Of a stretch of 64,000 bases of DNA, positions 11,930 through 24,664 are shown in pieces (position 1 is the first letter of the stretch; each line of letters starts with the position of its first letter). The translations under genes were made by a program, and so were the position numbers. This DNA is from Cylicocyclus nassatus (taxonomy: Eukaryota; Nematoda; Chromadorea; Rhabditida; Strongylidae), in the NCBI GenBank assembly GCA_958299035.1, contig CATQJL010000001.1, forward strand, positions 48,300,461-48,364,460. The letters run 5' to 3'. Below the pieces are notes generated by a model. The model had not been told where the DNA came from, did no database searches, and saw nothing but the letters and a program-made list of their open reading frames with translations.

Positions 11930-12880
11930 ACCTAGGGCCCGGCACAGATTGTTCAGAAGGCTACTTTGTTTTCGGGTGAAAAACCGAGGGGAATATCGTT
12001 TTTATGGGTCCAAAAAGTTAGATTAGGTTTTTTTGGTCGAGTTTTCGAAAAGGATGCTTTAAGCAAATTACGTAAAATTTTGAGAAGGAGAAAGGACTCA
12101 TGCCAAGCCCTGAGCCATCTACACCTAGCCCTGAGCCACCTAGCTACCTGAGACTCCAGTTGCAGGGCCCGGCCAGGGCCTGGCACGAGTCTAGGGTTTC
12201 TGAAAACAAAGTCTCCCCTAACTTTCGGAAGTTTTACGAAGTCCCCTTTGGCCTTCCTGCTTAGGAGAAGTTGAAAACAAGAAAGATTTACTAGTTCGAA
12301 AGAAAAAACGTAAAATAAAAGTGAAAATCCAAATTGGAGCTGAATACTACGCATGCACAAGAGTTTGGCATTGGAGCGCGATATTCAGCAAAGCGAACCA
12401 TTTCATGTTTAGGGTTAGATTTTTGACCGGGGAATCGCCACTGAAAGAAAAATACGAAACTTATGTGAAATAACAGAAATATGTGCTCCAGACAATCTCA
12501 GATCGTCTAGTGACCGTCTGGAGATGCACCAATTTTGAAGAAGGCAATATTTCACATAAGTTTTCAAATCTTTTCGCATAATTCTTCTGCAAATAATTTT
12601 CTATGTATACATTTCAATTTTGGTGTCATATGCTTCTGTTTGCGCTGTAAACAAGCAATTTTGTATATTTTAGCATCGCTTTCAAATCGCGCGCACATTT
12701 CGCCATACACGATTGAGCATCTCAATCAAGCGATAACCTGTCCGAAAAGTTGTTTTCGACTAAATGGCGCTTATTCTTATTGCTTAGCCCCGACTCGTTA
12801 AAAACGATATCTCCTTTGCTTTTTGCTTCAAAAACGAAACCAGCCTGCTTCCAGACGATCTCTGCCGGGCCCTGGGCCCG
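11930..12880. mobile_element. Degenerate elements with GGGCCCGGCAC ends
   Basis: GGGCCCGGCACAG (11936), GGGCCTGGCACGAG (near 12173) and GCCGGGCCCTGGGCCCGGCAC (12856-12876) resemble the ends of the clear hAT-like element at 23522-24240. They share internal phrases such as ATATCGTTTTT. Boundaries are unclear and at least two old copies seem superimposed. Confidence 0.45.
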
Positions 12881-13167
12881 GCACCTCTGGCACCGGTTCA
12901 AGCTAGATAGCGTTGTTATCGCGAACACCGGGGGGGGGGGGAGAAAATTTTGGAATCGCACTACGTTAGAAATTGGCATTCATACATCATCCGGTTTAGA
13001 CAATTCATTACAGAGCATTACTCACACGCTCAAACACATCGTAATTCAAAGTTGTGCTCTAAATGAACAATGCCTTCACAAACAAAACGCGTTGACATGA
13101 ACGTTGACGCTTTGACACGTTTTGCATTTGTTTTCATGAGCATGAGGAAACTCAAACTGTGACCGAA

Positions 13168-14568
13168 TCTTATATAAAAAGCTGAATGTCTGTTTGTCTG
13201 TATGTCTGTATGTACAGGGTGGGGCAAAAGTCTGGGAGCCTTGTACTTTTTCAATAAAATCAGAAGCGAAGTGCCTAGGAATAAAAAATTCGGTGCACAC
13301 ATAAATCAAACCTTTACAAATACAGCGCTGCTCTCAAATTCTGAGACTGCCTCTTCTGGTTTTAGAGCAGCCCTTCGAAATCTTGGCGAGTCCGCCTGTC
13401 GTGGCACGCAGGCAGTCGTAATGAAATTCGTCCCAAGCCTTAACGATAACTGTTTCTTTTACCAGGCAAATGTACGGTATGATAGTCAAGCTTTTGGCTA
13501 CATGTGCTGCAAAAAAAATTTTTTTTCTGCCGTGTTCAGGAAAAAAATTTTGAAATTTTAATTGAAGGCAAGTTTACTCCTATATTGGAAATCTGGATGC
13601 GATTGCACGAACGGGAGCGAAGAGTCGCAATCTGAAAAGTACTGAAGTTGCTTGATCTATCAAACTCAAATATATGCTTGCATAGAAGACTCATGGAAAA
13701 AAATAAAGCCTAGAATTCACTGCCTGCTGTGCTCCTACAGCTTTCAAATTTATTTTAAAGAAAAATGGCCACTGGCACGCGGTAGTATCCGCAAGTTTTT
13801 ATTTTGCGTTTTCGAAAGAATAGTATCTGACAAACGCAACGACTACGAAGCAATAGCGCAAAGTCTCCTCTACATTGTATGCATCGAAGAGCTTCAAAAC
13901 ATCCACTGTATCTTTAGCTACGAAATAAGTTGTGGAGATCAAAATCTCGATTTTTTGCTTTGCAGAGCACTTGTTTGATAAATCCAACTCCTACAAAAAC
14001 ATATGGCAAGCAGTTTTAGTCAGCCGAAGTGTAGTTTGTAGAGGATGATATCAGCAATATGTGGCTCAAATTTGGAGTCAAAACCATCAATAGTTTCTTG
14101 ATTTACAGCACTGCAAAATAGGCTCCCAGACTTTTGCCCCACCCTGTATGTACGTGTGTAATAGAAAATCCCATTTTTGAACCGATCCGGACCAAACTTT
14201 GCACACATACACCTCGGGACCAAGCGGGTGTCATAGGCCACTTTTCGTCATCGATCGAGTCGATTCTATCGATTTTTATTGATTTTTTTGCAGAGTTCAC
14301 CTACGGGGCTGCGATTTAGCACAGTGGGGTAATCGAGCATAATATTAATTTTTGGAATTATCCATCACTTTTATCGATTTTTTTGCAAAGCTTGAGCTAC
14401 GGGGCTGGGAGTTGACACAGGGGGTAATCGGGCATGTTGATTATTAACACAGCGGGAATAGTGAATTGGCATATAGACGTGGGCACAGGGAAGGCTGTAC
14501 AGGGATAGGGATGAGAGCTTTATCATAGTGTTTTGACAGGGCGGGACTGAGCCGGGTAAGCCAGCTAG
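13168..14568 (+). mobile_element. Helitron-like non-autonomous element, copy 1
   Basis: It starts A|TCTTATATAAAAAGCTGAATG and ends GCCGGGTAAGCCAGCTAG|T. A 5' TC, a 3' CTAG, an A|T target and no duplication fit Helitron ends, with a GC-rich potential hairpin just before the 3' end. After the 5' end come TGTCTGT repeats and a block near GGACCAAACTTTGCACACAT that recurs in the other copies. A Tc1/mariner-like element (13215-14146) is inserted near the 5' end. No RepHel protein is visible. Confidence 0.75.
13215..14146. mobile_element. Tc1/mariner-like element inside Helitron copy 1
   Basis: The ends CAGGGTGGGGCAAAAGTCTG and CAGACTTTTGCCCCACCCTG are a perfect inverted repeat, extending a further 6 bp inward, flanked by TA (13213-13214 and 14147-14148). 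It is 932 bp. Two open frames inside (13202-13561, 13652-13978) show no DDE/D transposase motif that I can recognise. Confidence 0.88.
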
Positions 14569-15078
14569 TAGTCCTATAAAAATACCCATAAAAATTAAGT
14601 GAATGAAAACCTCGCACTACATTTTGCCAATTACACGGAACTGACCCTTGCTTACAAAAATTTCCAATTTTTCAATGGATTGCGTCTCCACGATAAATGT
14701 TCTCATACCAGCACGAGACAAGATTATCCTACTCATTCCTTTACGGTCTTTCATAGCACTTAATAAATTCAGTGATGAAGGAGAAGAGGTGGGGAAGGGG
14801 AACGACTAGCAAATCGGTGGGTTTTGGGCTCCGACAACTCAAGTAAAGCGCGTCTGCTCTTGTCTCCTAGATACAAAAAAGAAAGGAGTGGTGAGGGCGC
14901 GTGGGATGTAAAATTGGATTTCGTAGATTCTAGAAAATCAAAAAGGGACGTTGTTTTGCAAAATGTTGATTCCAGTTTCGCTGAGCCCTGTGTGTGAATT
15001 AGAGCTGTTGGAAACCTTTTCCCAAATTAACCTGGCGTCGTCTTGGCGTGATGGGAGCTAAGCTGGACCCGACTCTTT
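14569..15078. other. No supported feature
   Basis: Low-complexity AT-rich sequence between the Helitron end and the 15079 element. No gene recognised. Confidence 0.4.
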
Positions 15079-15451
15079 GGCTGGATTGATACTGTTCCGC
15101 AAGTTCTAGAACAGTTAGCACTTCTCGCACCGTGCTGGAACTGCCGGAACTGTGCTGCATGCGCTTCAGCCGCCCGCATGCGGTTTTGAAAGGCGAGAAG
15201 TAGCAATTTTGATTTCGTCAGACCTCGCTTCGGGTTTGGAGTTCTCTTCATCACAAAAAGAAGGAAGATGCAAGAACGAGAAGAAACTAGTGAAATATAC
15301 AGAATTCGTCAATCAAAAACTGCTATTTCGCGCCGCTCAAAACCGCATGGGGGCGGCTGCAGCGCATGCAGCACAGCTCCGGAACTTCCAGCACAGTGCG
15401 GAAGCTGTGCTCGAAGTGCTACGGAACTTTTGGACCAGTATGAGTCCAGCC
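15079..15451. mobile_element. MITE with TTT target duplication
   Basis: The ends GGCTGGATTGATACTGTTCC and GGACCAGTATGAGTCCAGCC are inverted and flanked by TTT (15076-15078 and 15452-15454). The interior repeats GAACTTCCAGCACAGT-like segments in both orientations. The end sequence resembles the 8757 element (TTCATACTG core). Confidence 0.7.
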
Positions 15452-15454
15452 TTT

Positions 15455-17227
15455 GCTTACAATTTTCCATAACTCTATAACCAAAGCCCTTCTTCTCTGC
15501 TTCAATAAATGTCACTTTGAGCTGAGATTCAATTGACGATCGAATTTATCGTAGGCAGATTTCATCCGTGGAAGTTGACCTTGAGGAATTACGATATTTT
15601 GTTGATCGGAGATGTAAAGTCGGAGGTTAACGGGACATCGTAACAAACTCGCCAGATCAAAGTATACTTCGTATAAAATTTTTTAGCGTCAGCTCATGTT
15701 AAGCACCGCTCCAGCTGTCATGCGTTCAACTTCTCTCTCTCTGCAGAGCAGCTTATGCAATATAAGGTGACGCAAGTGGATGGCAGTGTGTCTCCATTCT
15801 CCCTTCAGGCGGAATACAAAATAAAATTTTTAAGTAACAAGGGGTGCGTCTGCCTATAGACAAAACTGCGTACTGTTCGTACCGTTAGAAGCTGCTATAC
15901 TACGGAAAAGCGCTATTGCTTAGCCTTTCAGAGGCAGTGAAACAGCAGTAAAACATATACATAATGCTAGCTTTCTGTGTCCATGTATCTGCACGAGCGG
16001 AGACGAATGGACTACAACAATTGCTAGGCTTAGGATTGGGCCAGACCAGACCGGACTTCGTCTTTGATTTTCTCGAATGCCACCTCGAGCTGTGCCCGGA
16101 GTCATCTTTATTATAAAGGGGAGGGGCCTCGCACTGCAATGACTTAGCTGGCCACCAATAAGCACCACATCTCCAGTGAGCAATGGCCCGGGCTGGACTG
16201 GGAAACCCACTATTAGCTTGGCTCGAAAGTTCGATATTTCCACTCCCTAGCTGATATTGAAGTAAGTTAGAAGAGCTTAGGGTCAATCTGGGCAGAAATT
16301 GCTACTTTTCATTTACCTCGTTTTTTTGTTGTTTAAGCTCAAATTCCATACAAACTGTGCATTCAAGTATGCAAGTAAGTGTATATTATGAATTGGAACA
16401 TGTGAAGGTTTTCATAACGTTCATAGAGGTGGGAGATCTGGGTTAGGTCAAAGTGCCACGCTTTAGAATTTTCACCTGAGTTTCTAGAGAAGACACTGAT
16501 AATGCTTGTGGCTTATCAAATTTTTTCGATATCAATTTTCTCTATCTAACGGTGTGCAACATGCCCAATCATTGCTTACATCGAAACTAAAACTTTGTCG
16601 AAATGCAATGGCGGAAAACTTTCGAGCTACCTGTAGTTCATCATATTGATGATCTAGCAAGAAGATCATGAAGGCTCGAAATTGTATAACGTACCTCCAA
16701 ATAACGTACAAACCATCCCACTTCGCAATCGGATATATAGTCGCAAATGCCTCACTTCAGTGAATGATCTGCTCATAAGGGTAGGCATTATCTTGGACTT
16801 TTCGCAAGTGGCACATACATATTTAATCAGCTTGAAACGCTGACAAGCATGCTACTTCCAGCTGCTGCGCTTGCTGAAGCGAGTTAGAGTTTTTTACTGT
16901 GCGGAATGGGCAGATTACTCAACATGAGAAGACTGCATATAGGTAAAAATCCACCCAAAAGTTGCTGGAATATCGAAACAGTCAATTTGGGTTTCTTCTT
17001 ACCGAAGGAACTTGACACAAGTGAACTAGCACTTAGATGATTATGCCATGATGGCACTAGGTCGATGACTATGCACATTTTGCACAGGGAAAAATGTCTC
17101 TTTTCAAAAGGCTGACCTGAGTTAGGTGCTTCCCTTTTAGAAGACAAGGCGCTACATGATAGTTAGTCATCTTCTCAGAATTGCATGGACAAACCACGGC
17201 TATGCTCCACTCGTGGACCCTCGCCTA
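15455..17227. other. No supported gene
   Basis: Mostly AT-rich sequence. A 128-codon frame on the minus strand (15900-16286) has mixed composition but no recognisable domain and a competing overlapping frame. I treat it as chance. Confidence 0.4.
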
Positions 17228-17552
17228 TTAATCCATTGACGACGATGTGGACCACCGGTGGCCTACGCGCTTTTTGCTGTCAGGGACGATGTGGACCCCC
17301 GGTGGCCCACACCTGTCGCAAAGTCGTATTATTTGCAGGTCTAGTATTTTTCCACATATAAATATTTTTTCCAATTTTTTGTATTCTTAGGACCTATAGG
17401 CTGTCGTTCAAGAAAATGTTAATAGTTGTTTACAAAACAATGTTGCATTTCGTAAATAAGCACGAAACCTTCCCACACTGAAAGTGTTGTGCAAAATCGC
17501 GTCGTCCCACAGCGCCGCCGCGCAAAATTAGGTGTCGTCGTCAATGGGTTAA
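17228..17552. mobile_element. piggyBac-like MITE (TTAA ends)
   Basis: TTAATCCATTGACGACGATG at the left is mirrored by CGTCGTCAATGGGTTAA at the right. This reads as TTAA target copies around inverted YCCATTGACGACG ends. Inside is a direct repeat of GACGATGTGGACC followed by CCGGTGGCC (near 17240 and 17285). Confidence 0.7.
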
Positions 17553-17965
17553 AAGCAATTATTTAATTGAATGGGTATGTTGTGTCTGTAAACACATTTG
17601 GGAGGCCCTTTAATCTGCAGAGAATTGATTCGGCTGTTTCTCCAACTTTCCTTAAGAGTCGGAGAACAATGGCGGAATTTAAAGGATGAGTGTTTGCCCG
17701 TGGACTGTGTCAGTGATTAGACGCAGTTTGCGTTTCGTCGGTTCGGCCTCTAAGGATGCTTAATCAAAAGGTGGCAGATCGAGTACCTAAGCACAGGGCG
17801 TACTTCACGCTTTTCTACTCGCCAAGCAATCTAACCATGTGTTAGATGCCTTCAAGTCCACCACTGGCAGATGCATAGGGTGTCAAATTCGTTGATCAAT
17901 GAATGTGATAAAATCCTCTATCTCCTCTACATCCATAATGTGCTCGTGAATAGATCCAACCACTT

Positions 17966-19083
17966 AGAGGCAACGTCCGGGCAAATCTCTGCCTCTCATG
18001 TTTTTGTCATTCTGGGGCCTTTCCGTGTCCCTGGTTACAGTTATAAAGTTCAAATTGTCCAAAACCCTCAGGAACCCGTTTTCTGGAAACCCTGTTTTGA
18101 GGGCGCGGATAAGTTTCGGATTTTTCATCTCCTCGGCTTGCCAGCGAAGAGTAGTGCAATTGTATGGGTGCAGTTGCGTTCTTGCGTGAGCACTCGTCCT
18201 CCGCGGGAGGATTCTGATCCAGGGGCGGTTTGTGATACGTATCACAGGCTCGTATCTCCTTTTAGGGCCGCATGCACTAACCTCCCCGCTGGGGAGGGGA
18301 TCGCAGCTTAAAAGAAAGCTTTATATTTCGAAACCCAGATACCTGGATTTCACGTTGTGTACCTATCCGTAAGTATTCCTACTACCCTTCACTATGAACA
18401 TGTTGAAGAGGAGCGAGAAGCTGTACGAACCGCATTTTCCAGCTTTGTATTATCCCTGATGATCCCCGGCGCTTTTCTTTAAAGTCATTTTTCTTTCTCC
18501 GAAGTTAACGAAAACCTTCCAAAGTTGTACTGAACATCTAACACAACAGTGCTAAGCATGTTGCTGATGAGAACAAATGAGTTTTTGAAAAGTCGAATTT
18601 TTCGGTAAACCTCAAATTTCGACCTGTGGATCATCGAAAATTTCATGACTTCAAAACATCATTTGTTCTTATCAGCAACATGCTTAACACTGTCGGGTTA
18701 GATAACCTGCACAACTTTGGAGGTTATTCGTTAACTTCGGAGAAAGAAAAATGACTTTAAAGAAAAGTGCCGGGAATCATCAGGGATCATACAAAAGCTG
18801 GAAAATGCGGTTCGTACAGCTTCTCGCTCCTGTTCAAAATGTTCATAGTGAAGGGTAGTAGGAATACTTACGGATAGGTACACCACGTGAAATCCAGGTA
18901 TCTGGAGTTTTGAGATATAAAGCTTTCTTTTAAGCTGCGATCCCCTCCCCGCGGGGATGTTAGTGCATGCGGCCCTTAGAGGCCACATCAAAGGATCGGA
19001 CCATCGGGTAGTCTTGGGGCCCGCTCTACAACTACTATATATGCTAATCTGGGTGGATGGATCTTGGGTGTACGCTGCCTTTA
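17966..19083. mobile_element. Long palindromic MITE, AAAGGCAG-end family, copy 4
   Basis: It starts AGAGGCAACGTCCGGGCAAA and ends ...GTACGCTGCCTTTA. Most of the interior is a near-perfect inverted repeat: arms about 18250-18555 and 18660-18985 match with few mismatches (for example CTTCGGAGAAAGAAAAATGA against its complement near 18500). The 146-codon frame at 17871-18311 runs through it and is not a gene. Confidence 0.85.
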
Positions 19084-19084
19084 A

Positions 19085-20390
19085 GCCATCGCATTGCGTT
19101 GGAAATTAAAGCATGCTCGGAGCTTTATGCGCAATGATGACTGAAGGCGACTGCGGGCAGAGCAGTCACCATTCACGTGTACTCAACCAAATGACATGTT
19201 CATAGCATTGTTATGATGAAAATGTAGCAAACAAATGTTGGTTGAAAGTTTCGGGAAGCGCTCTTATGTGCTCAGCGATCGCATTTGAAACGAAGAAAAT
19301 CATGATTAAAATAATATTAGTAAATTGCTTCAGATGTTCAGTGGAATCGAGATGCTCTTTCCACTACAGTACAGAAGCTGGTGACCTCTTGCGACGTAAG
19401 TTCCAAAATAATGTTATATGCAGTTGATTGACTAAGAATCCTCCATCTATGTTGGTTTTCCATCCCAGAACGAAATAAAAAATCAAAGTAAATGGCGTCA
19501 TGACTTCTTTATCAGACGCATGACTATTGGTTTCACCGCATTACTCTTCATAAATTATGATATTTCAGGCTGATCAATGCAGTAAATTAGATAATGCCTC
19601 CTGCACTGCTAACGTATCAATTATGGAAGACTTGAGAAAATTATTTTCTCAGGTCAGACTTGCACTCTAATATTTGTGCGGCAAGCATATCAAATTTGTT
19701 AGCATTTGAAAGCTGTGAAAGGCTACATTGAATATAACCGCAATCTAGGATCGACAACAATCCTGTGAGGACAAAGGTTTGCTGCTGCAGATGTTCAACG
19801 CTTTGGAGGGGTACAGAGCAATTGACGGCGTTCAATATGTTAGTATCTTTGCCACATAGAACTATGTGATGTTCAAAGTAATGTGACTCTTGCGCAGGTC
19901 ATGGATTTAGAAACTCTCGAGCAGCAATCAGTTTCACAGAGGACTTGTTTGCTTGGAATTGCTAACTGGATGATGAGCAATAAATATTTTGCCATGCTTC
20001 CGCTACAAGAGAAGGTTTGAATACTTGTCTTCAAACTTGGATTTAATCGCATCAATAAGTTTTAAAGAAGCTTTTGTTCGACGGGACATGGAAACAGTGG
20101 CTAACATTTGAACGAGCACAAATGTGTGTGCAAGTGCATGGAGAAATCATTCAAAAACATGTAAGTTCAAGTACTGTGTATTAAAGTAGTGCCCATTTTT
20201 ACTGAGTTGGAGGCACGGCTCTCAGCAGCACACAACGGATAATTCCTACAATGTATAAAGACTGTATGCAGGCGAACTTTCATTTTAGTAATTTTCAAAT
20301 CCCCGAATCCTGCCACCTGAGTATTTGAGTAGGTTGATCTTGAGATGAGTGAAACTGATAAAAAAATCATAATAGACTAAGACTAGATTT
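19085..20390. other. No supported feature
   Basis: AT-rich sequence with short frames only. No recognisable gene, RNA or repeat structure. Confidence 0.45.
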
Positions 20391-20392
20391 CC

Positions 20393-20641
20393 CTAAGCCC
20401 TAAAGCATACCTTACGCGATTTCAGTCGCCGCGCGATCTGGCACTGCAACGACTCTTCACAACTGCTCGTAAGCGTGGTTTGCTTAGGCCAAACTTCATG
20501 CTTTTGCAACAACTCACAGAAGCTATGTGCCTGTGCAGTTGAAACCGGCACACGGTGAATCTGCAGATATCTGGCGAATCGCCAAATCGCGTTGATGTAG
20601 CGATTTGACGAAATCGCGAGAAGTATGCCTTAGGCCTAAGA
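20393..20641. mobile_element. Small inverted-repeat element
   Basis: Left CCTAAGCCCTAAAGCATAC and right GTATGCCTTAGGCCTAAG are diverged inverted repeats. The matching continues inward through CGCGATTTC. The interior is GC-rich. No target duplication was recognised. Confidence 0.5.
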
Positions 20642-22095
20642 CTTATAGTATAAGACCACTGACGATGCATATGATTTTATCTTGACATATTTGATGTTTT
20701 TTTTCATAACGTTCCTTTGGCGCATCAATGGATGCATTCAATGAATAAAAAAATATTAGGTTGGTGCATAATTCCTGCAATAAAATAGGTACAGACCGCA
20801 ATAATCCGGAATAATCCTATAACCCAAATGGAATTTGATACATCATTAGATAGAGCAAATCTAGCTCTACAAGATAGTGCTCAAAGTTTTGCAGCAGCTT
20901 TGATCCAATCGAAGATTGAAGCCAAAAACCAAAAAGATCCAAGCGCTCCAAAAAACCAAGAAAAAAATGGAAGTCCGTTTAGAAAAATCCATCAAAATTC
21001 CACACTTGCTCATGCATTGTCATTTCGTATAAGACATTTCTCTATGCAATTGCCGTATTTTTCTCTCAGCTAGAAATTAAGAAAACGAAGTTTTCCATGT
21101 TTTTTTTTCCAAAAACCATGCTGAGATGTTCTAGCACTGGCAGTTGTAAACAAAAGCATAGGTGCGATAGTGTGAGAATTTTCTCACCCCCTCTTCACCC
21201 TTGAGCCTGGACCAAGGTGACCCCCTTCACCAAAAGCCGAGAAAAAAATCAACAGTGAGGTAAGGTTAAGCAAAGGAAATATTTGTACGTGAATTGTTTA
21301 TGTGCAGGAATGGAGGAGTCTGTTGAAAAAAGTGCTTGATGACGGGTGTGAGTAGCGATTTCAGGACATTTTGGAGTTTTTAACATAAAATTCATATCTT
21401 TTGTAGATGAACATCTTTTGCGGCGAAATGGTCACCGTTGGAACCGCCTCGTCCTCCGCTTTCTGAATGCATACAGCATATCTGAGATCCATTCAAGAAA
21501 GTGCGGTGAAGGGTGTGCTTAGTGATTTCTGGAGATTTTCGAGTTTTTAACACGAAAAAAAATTCATTGCTTTCGTAGATGAACATCTTGTACGCCGTGA
21601 TTGTCACCATTGAAACCGTCTCGTCCCCCGCTTTTACAAAATATATACTTTGCCTGGGTCCGTTAGAAAAAGTGCCGCGTGAAGGGGGGGGGGGGAAGAC
21701 TTTTACAATATAATGGGGGTGCTCAAGTAGACGTCTTTTCACAATGGTAAGAAAGCCTGTACTTGAGCACTCCAATTATAAAAGTCTCACCCACCCTTCA
21801 CCCGGCACTTTTTCTAATGGACCCCAGGCAAAGTATATACTCTGAAGCGGAGGACGAGGCGGTTCCAATGGTGACCATCGCGGCGTACAAGATGTTCATC
21901 CACAAAAGTTATGAGTTTTTTTGTGTTAAAAACTCGAAAATCTCCAGAAATCACTAGGACACCCTTCACCCAGGCACTATTTTTAACGGACTCCAGGCAA
22001 AGTATATAATTTCTGAAAGCGGAGGGCGAGACGGTTCCAATAATGACCGGCGCGGCGTACATGATGTTCATCTTCAGAGGTTACGGATTTTTCGG

Positions 22096-23075
22096 ATGGA
22101 ACAAACCTTTTTAAGAGATCTTGGTAGCGTTCGATGCAGAATTTCATTCTCTTTCTAATGGTTGTAAAATTGTTGCAAAACAGTCAATGAGCTTTCAGAA
22201 AATAACCAAAGTCTGCGACCCATGCTTTTTGAGATGGTCAAGTTTCACGATTTTTTAAAACTTTTATATCAATCCTCATAAAGGAGTTCAAGTAACGATT
22301 CGATAGGGTAAACCTCATAGAATACAGTGCAACTTTTTTCTTTTTTCCATAGCTTGTCATACATTTTTAATAGAATTTTAACTGATGCTATCAATTTCCA
22401 TATTTGGACAGCTAAATCCTCGTAGAACATCAAAGGAAGAGCAGCTCGGGTGCTATTTGATGCAACATTTTCTCCTCTTTCTAATGGGTGTTTTTTGTTT
22501 CCGATTCGTTTAGTTTTCGGGGATAAAATCATCACAATTCATTTTTTAAGGAGCCCCAGGCTGTACCCGGAAAACTCGAAATCTGATATTTCGAATCCGT
22601 AAACTCTCATTTGCTTTATAAATTCAATATTAAGTCACATATCATCTTGAAAGCTTGAAATTCCGAATAACTACTGATGTTTGGTGCGGTTGTGGCTGAG
22701 GTGGGACTGCCAAAATCCGATGGCTTTGTTAAAAAATCTTTTAAAAAATTACGGCGAGCTAAAAGAAAGAGAAAAAAGAAGTACTGTATTCTTTGAGGTT
22801 TACTCTATCGAATCGTTACTTGGACTCCTTCTGAGGATTGATATGAAAGTTTTAAAAAATCGTGAAACTTGACCATCTCAAAAAGCATGGGTCGCAGATT
22901 TTGGTTATTTTTTGAAAGCTCATTGACTGTTTTGCAACAGTTTTATAACCGTTAGAAAGAGAATGAAATTCTGCATCGAACGCTACCAAGATCTCTTAGA
23001 AAGGTTTGTTCCATCGACTGTGGCAACCGTTTGAAAAAAGCGAAAATACTTTCGGGACGACCTAATATATTGTCT
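22096..23075. mobile_element. Palindromic mariner-like remnant
   Basis: Arms about 22096-22330 and 22790-23015 are inverted copies (for example AAGAGATCTTGGTAGCGTTC against its complement near 22982). The right end CTTTCGGGACGACCTAA matches the terminus of the complete element at 45285-45975. The equivalent left terminus is missing, so the element is 5'-truncated. Confidence 0.65.
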
Positions 23076-23521
23076 AAAAGCGGAAGACAAGATGGTTTTA
23101 AAAACATTTTTCTTGCTGACGTTGCTGTTCATCCACAGAAATTACGAATTTCTATTTTTAAAAAAATTTCTAGATGTTTAAAAATTGTCTAACTCTTTCC
23201 GAAACAAATGTTCACGAAACAAATGCACATCTTCTATGGTAATTTCAAAAACAGGCAGGGTGATGTAAAAAAGAAAAAGGAAATGTTTTAAAAAATACAA
23301 GGAGCTGGTCAGAAATATAATTGTGTGCTAATCCAGCAGCACATCGGTTCACATTTCAGAAAAAAAGATAACCAGTGATGGTAAGGAATAAATTATGAAC
23401 TTCGACTAGAAAAAAGGATGAGAAAACACCATGGCTCCCCCCCCCCCCCCCGTCGACATTTTATAATTTCTCTACCAAGTGAAACACCCTTCACCCTGGA
23501 AGAGCTGCGACCACTCTGACC

Positions 23522-24240
23522 CAGGGCTCAGCACAGCTGGCACCGGGTCAAGCTGGATATCGTTTTTAGGGCGGAAAGCAAAGGGGATATCGTTTCCACA
23601 GGGGCCGAGGCGGAGAACTGCCGCAAAAATGCCGCCGGCATGCCACCGGCATGCCATTGGCAAGCTGTCCATCAACAAACAAAGGCGTTGTTTTCAGCCA
23701 AAACGCAATAGTATGACACCAAATTTGGTGTGTGCATGCGCGTTGGTGGACCGGAACTACAGGCCAAAATTTTATGAAAACTTATGTGAATGAAAGCTGT
23801 GCCCAACTTTTTTCTGAATTAGCTGGCACCGTGCCAGCTGGGTGCCAGCTGAGCTGGCACCGACACTTTGCTCACATAAGTTTTCATACTTTTTCACATA
23901 AAATGTATCTACACTGTAAAAGATTACATACGGAGAAGAAACAGTTTCATAATGTTCTCTTTTCAGCGTTTTATAGCAATTTGAAAACCACTTGGCCCGC
24001 TCCGCAGTCGAAAAATCGGCTTTTTCTGCTTCTCAATATTGATTCGACCACTTAAAAAGCTCAGAAAGTTGTGAAAAGTTCTTTCATGAATCAGAAATGA
24101 ACACTACTACATTTTTTACATAATATAAAAAATGATGACGGGTTTTTAAAACAGGTCAAAAGGGACTTCGTACGAAATTTTCGATATCAAACGGGACTTC
24201 GTTTTGAAATTTCCCTGGTGCCAGCTCGTGCCGAGCCCTG
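23522..24240. mobile_element. hAT-like MITE with 8-bp target duplication
   Basis: CAGGGCTCAGCACAGCTGGC at the left is inverted as GCCAGCTCGTGCCGAGCCCTG at the right. The flanking 8-bp direct repeat is CTCTGACC (23514-23521 and 24241-24248). It is 719 bp and carries AGCTGGCACC repeats and ACATAAGTTTTCAT in both orientations. Confidence 0.88.
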
Positions 24241-24664
24241 CTCTGACCCCCTTCACCCTGGAGGACTCATTCTCACCTTATCGCACTTGTATACTACAGG
24301 ACCTCAGAAGCGTGAGTATGAATTTTCAGCTTTTTGCAGCAGCTGATTTACGAGAAATATCGAATTTTTAGCAACTGGGCAAGAAAAGTTCGGATAAGGA
24401 GAGCTAGCTTCGTCATTTCTCATAAACTAGCCGCTCTAGAAGGCTGAAAATGTAAAGGTTTACTGCTAACGGCATGTACTATACTGTACTATACAACTGT
24501 TAGTGCTAGAACATCTCAGCACTAATTTGGCAAAAATATGAAAAACTTCGTTTTCTCATCTTCTAGCTGAGAAAAAAAATCAGCAACTGCGTACATAAAT
24601 GTCTTACGTGGAACGCCTACGCGTGAGCAACCTTCGTAGGAGTTTTTTTGAACGGAGTGATAAT

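Larger units (their letters stand above)
21157..24293. mobile_element. Nested element with CATAGGTGCGATAG-type ends
   Basis: The left end CATAGGTGCGATAGTGTGAG resembles, inverted, the right end CTCACCTTATCGCACTTG. The same ends bound the hAT-like element at 46962-49152. Inside are repeated blocks of about 170 bp with GATGAACATCTT and GTTTTTAACA (21370-21690 direct, 21780-22080 inverted), an inverted mariner-like remnant (22096-23075) and a further hAT-like insertion. No target duplication survives here; the right flank seems rearranged. Confidence 0.6.

Noticed and set aside
13202..13978. Possible transposase of the element at 13215-14146
   Set aside because: Neither frame shows a helix-turn-helix or a spaced DDE/D triad that I could place, and they are not joined by plausible introns.
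17871..18311. 146-codon plus-strand frame
   Set aside because: It runs into the arm of a long palindromic MITE (17966-19083), whose mirror arm gives a matching minus frame. It is repeat sequence.
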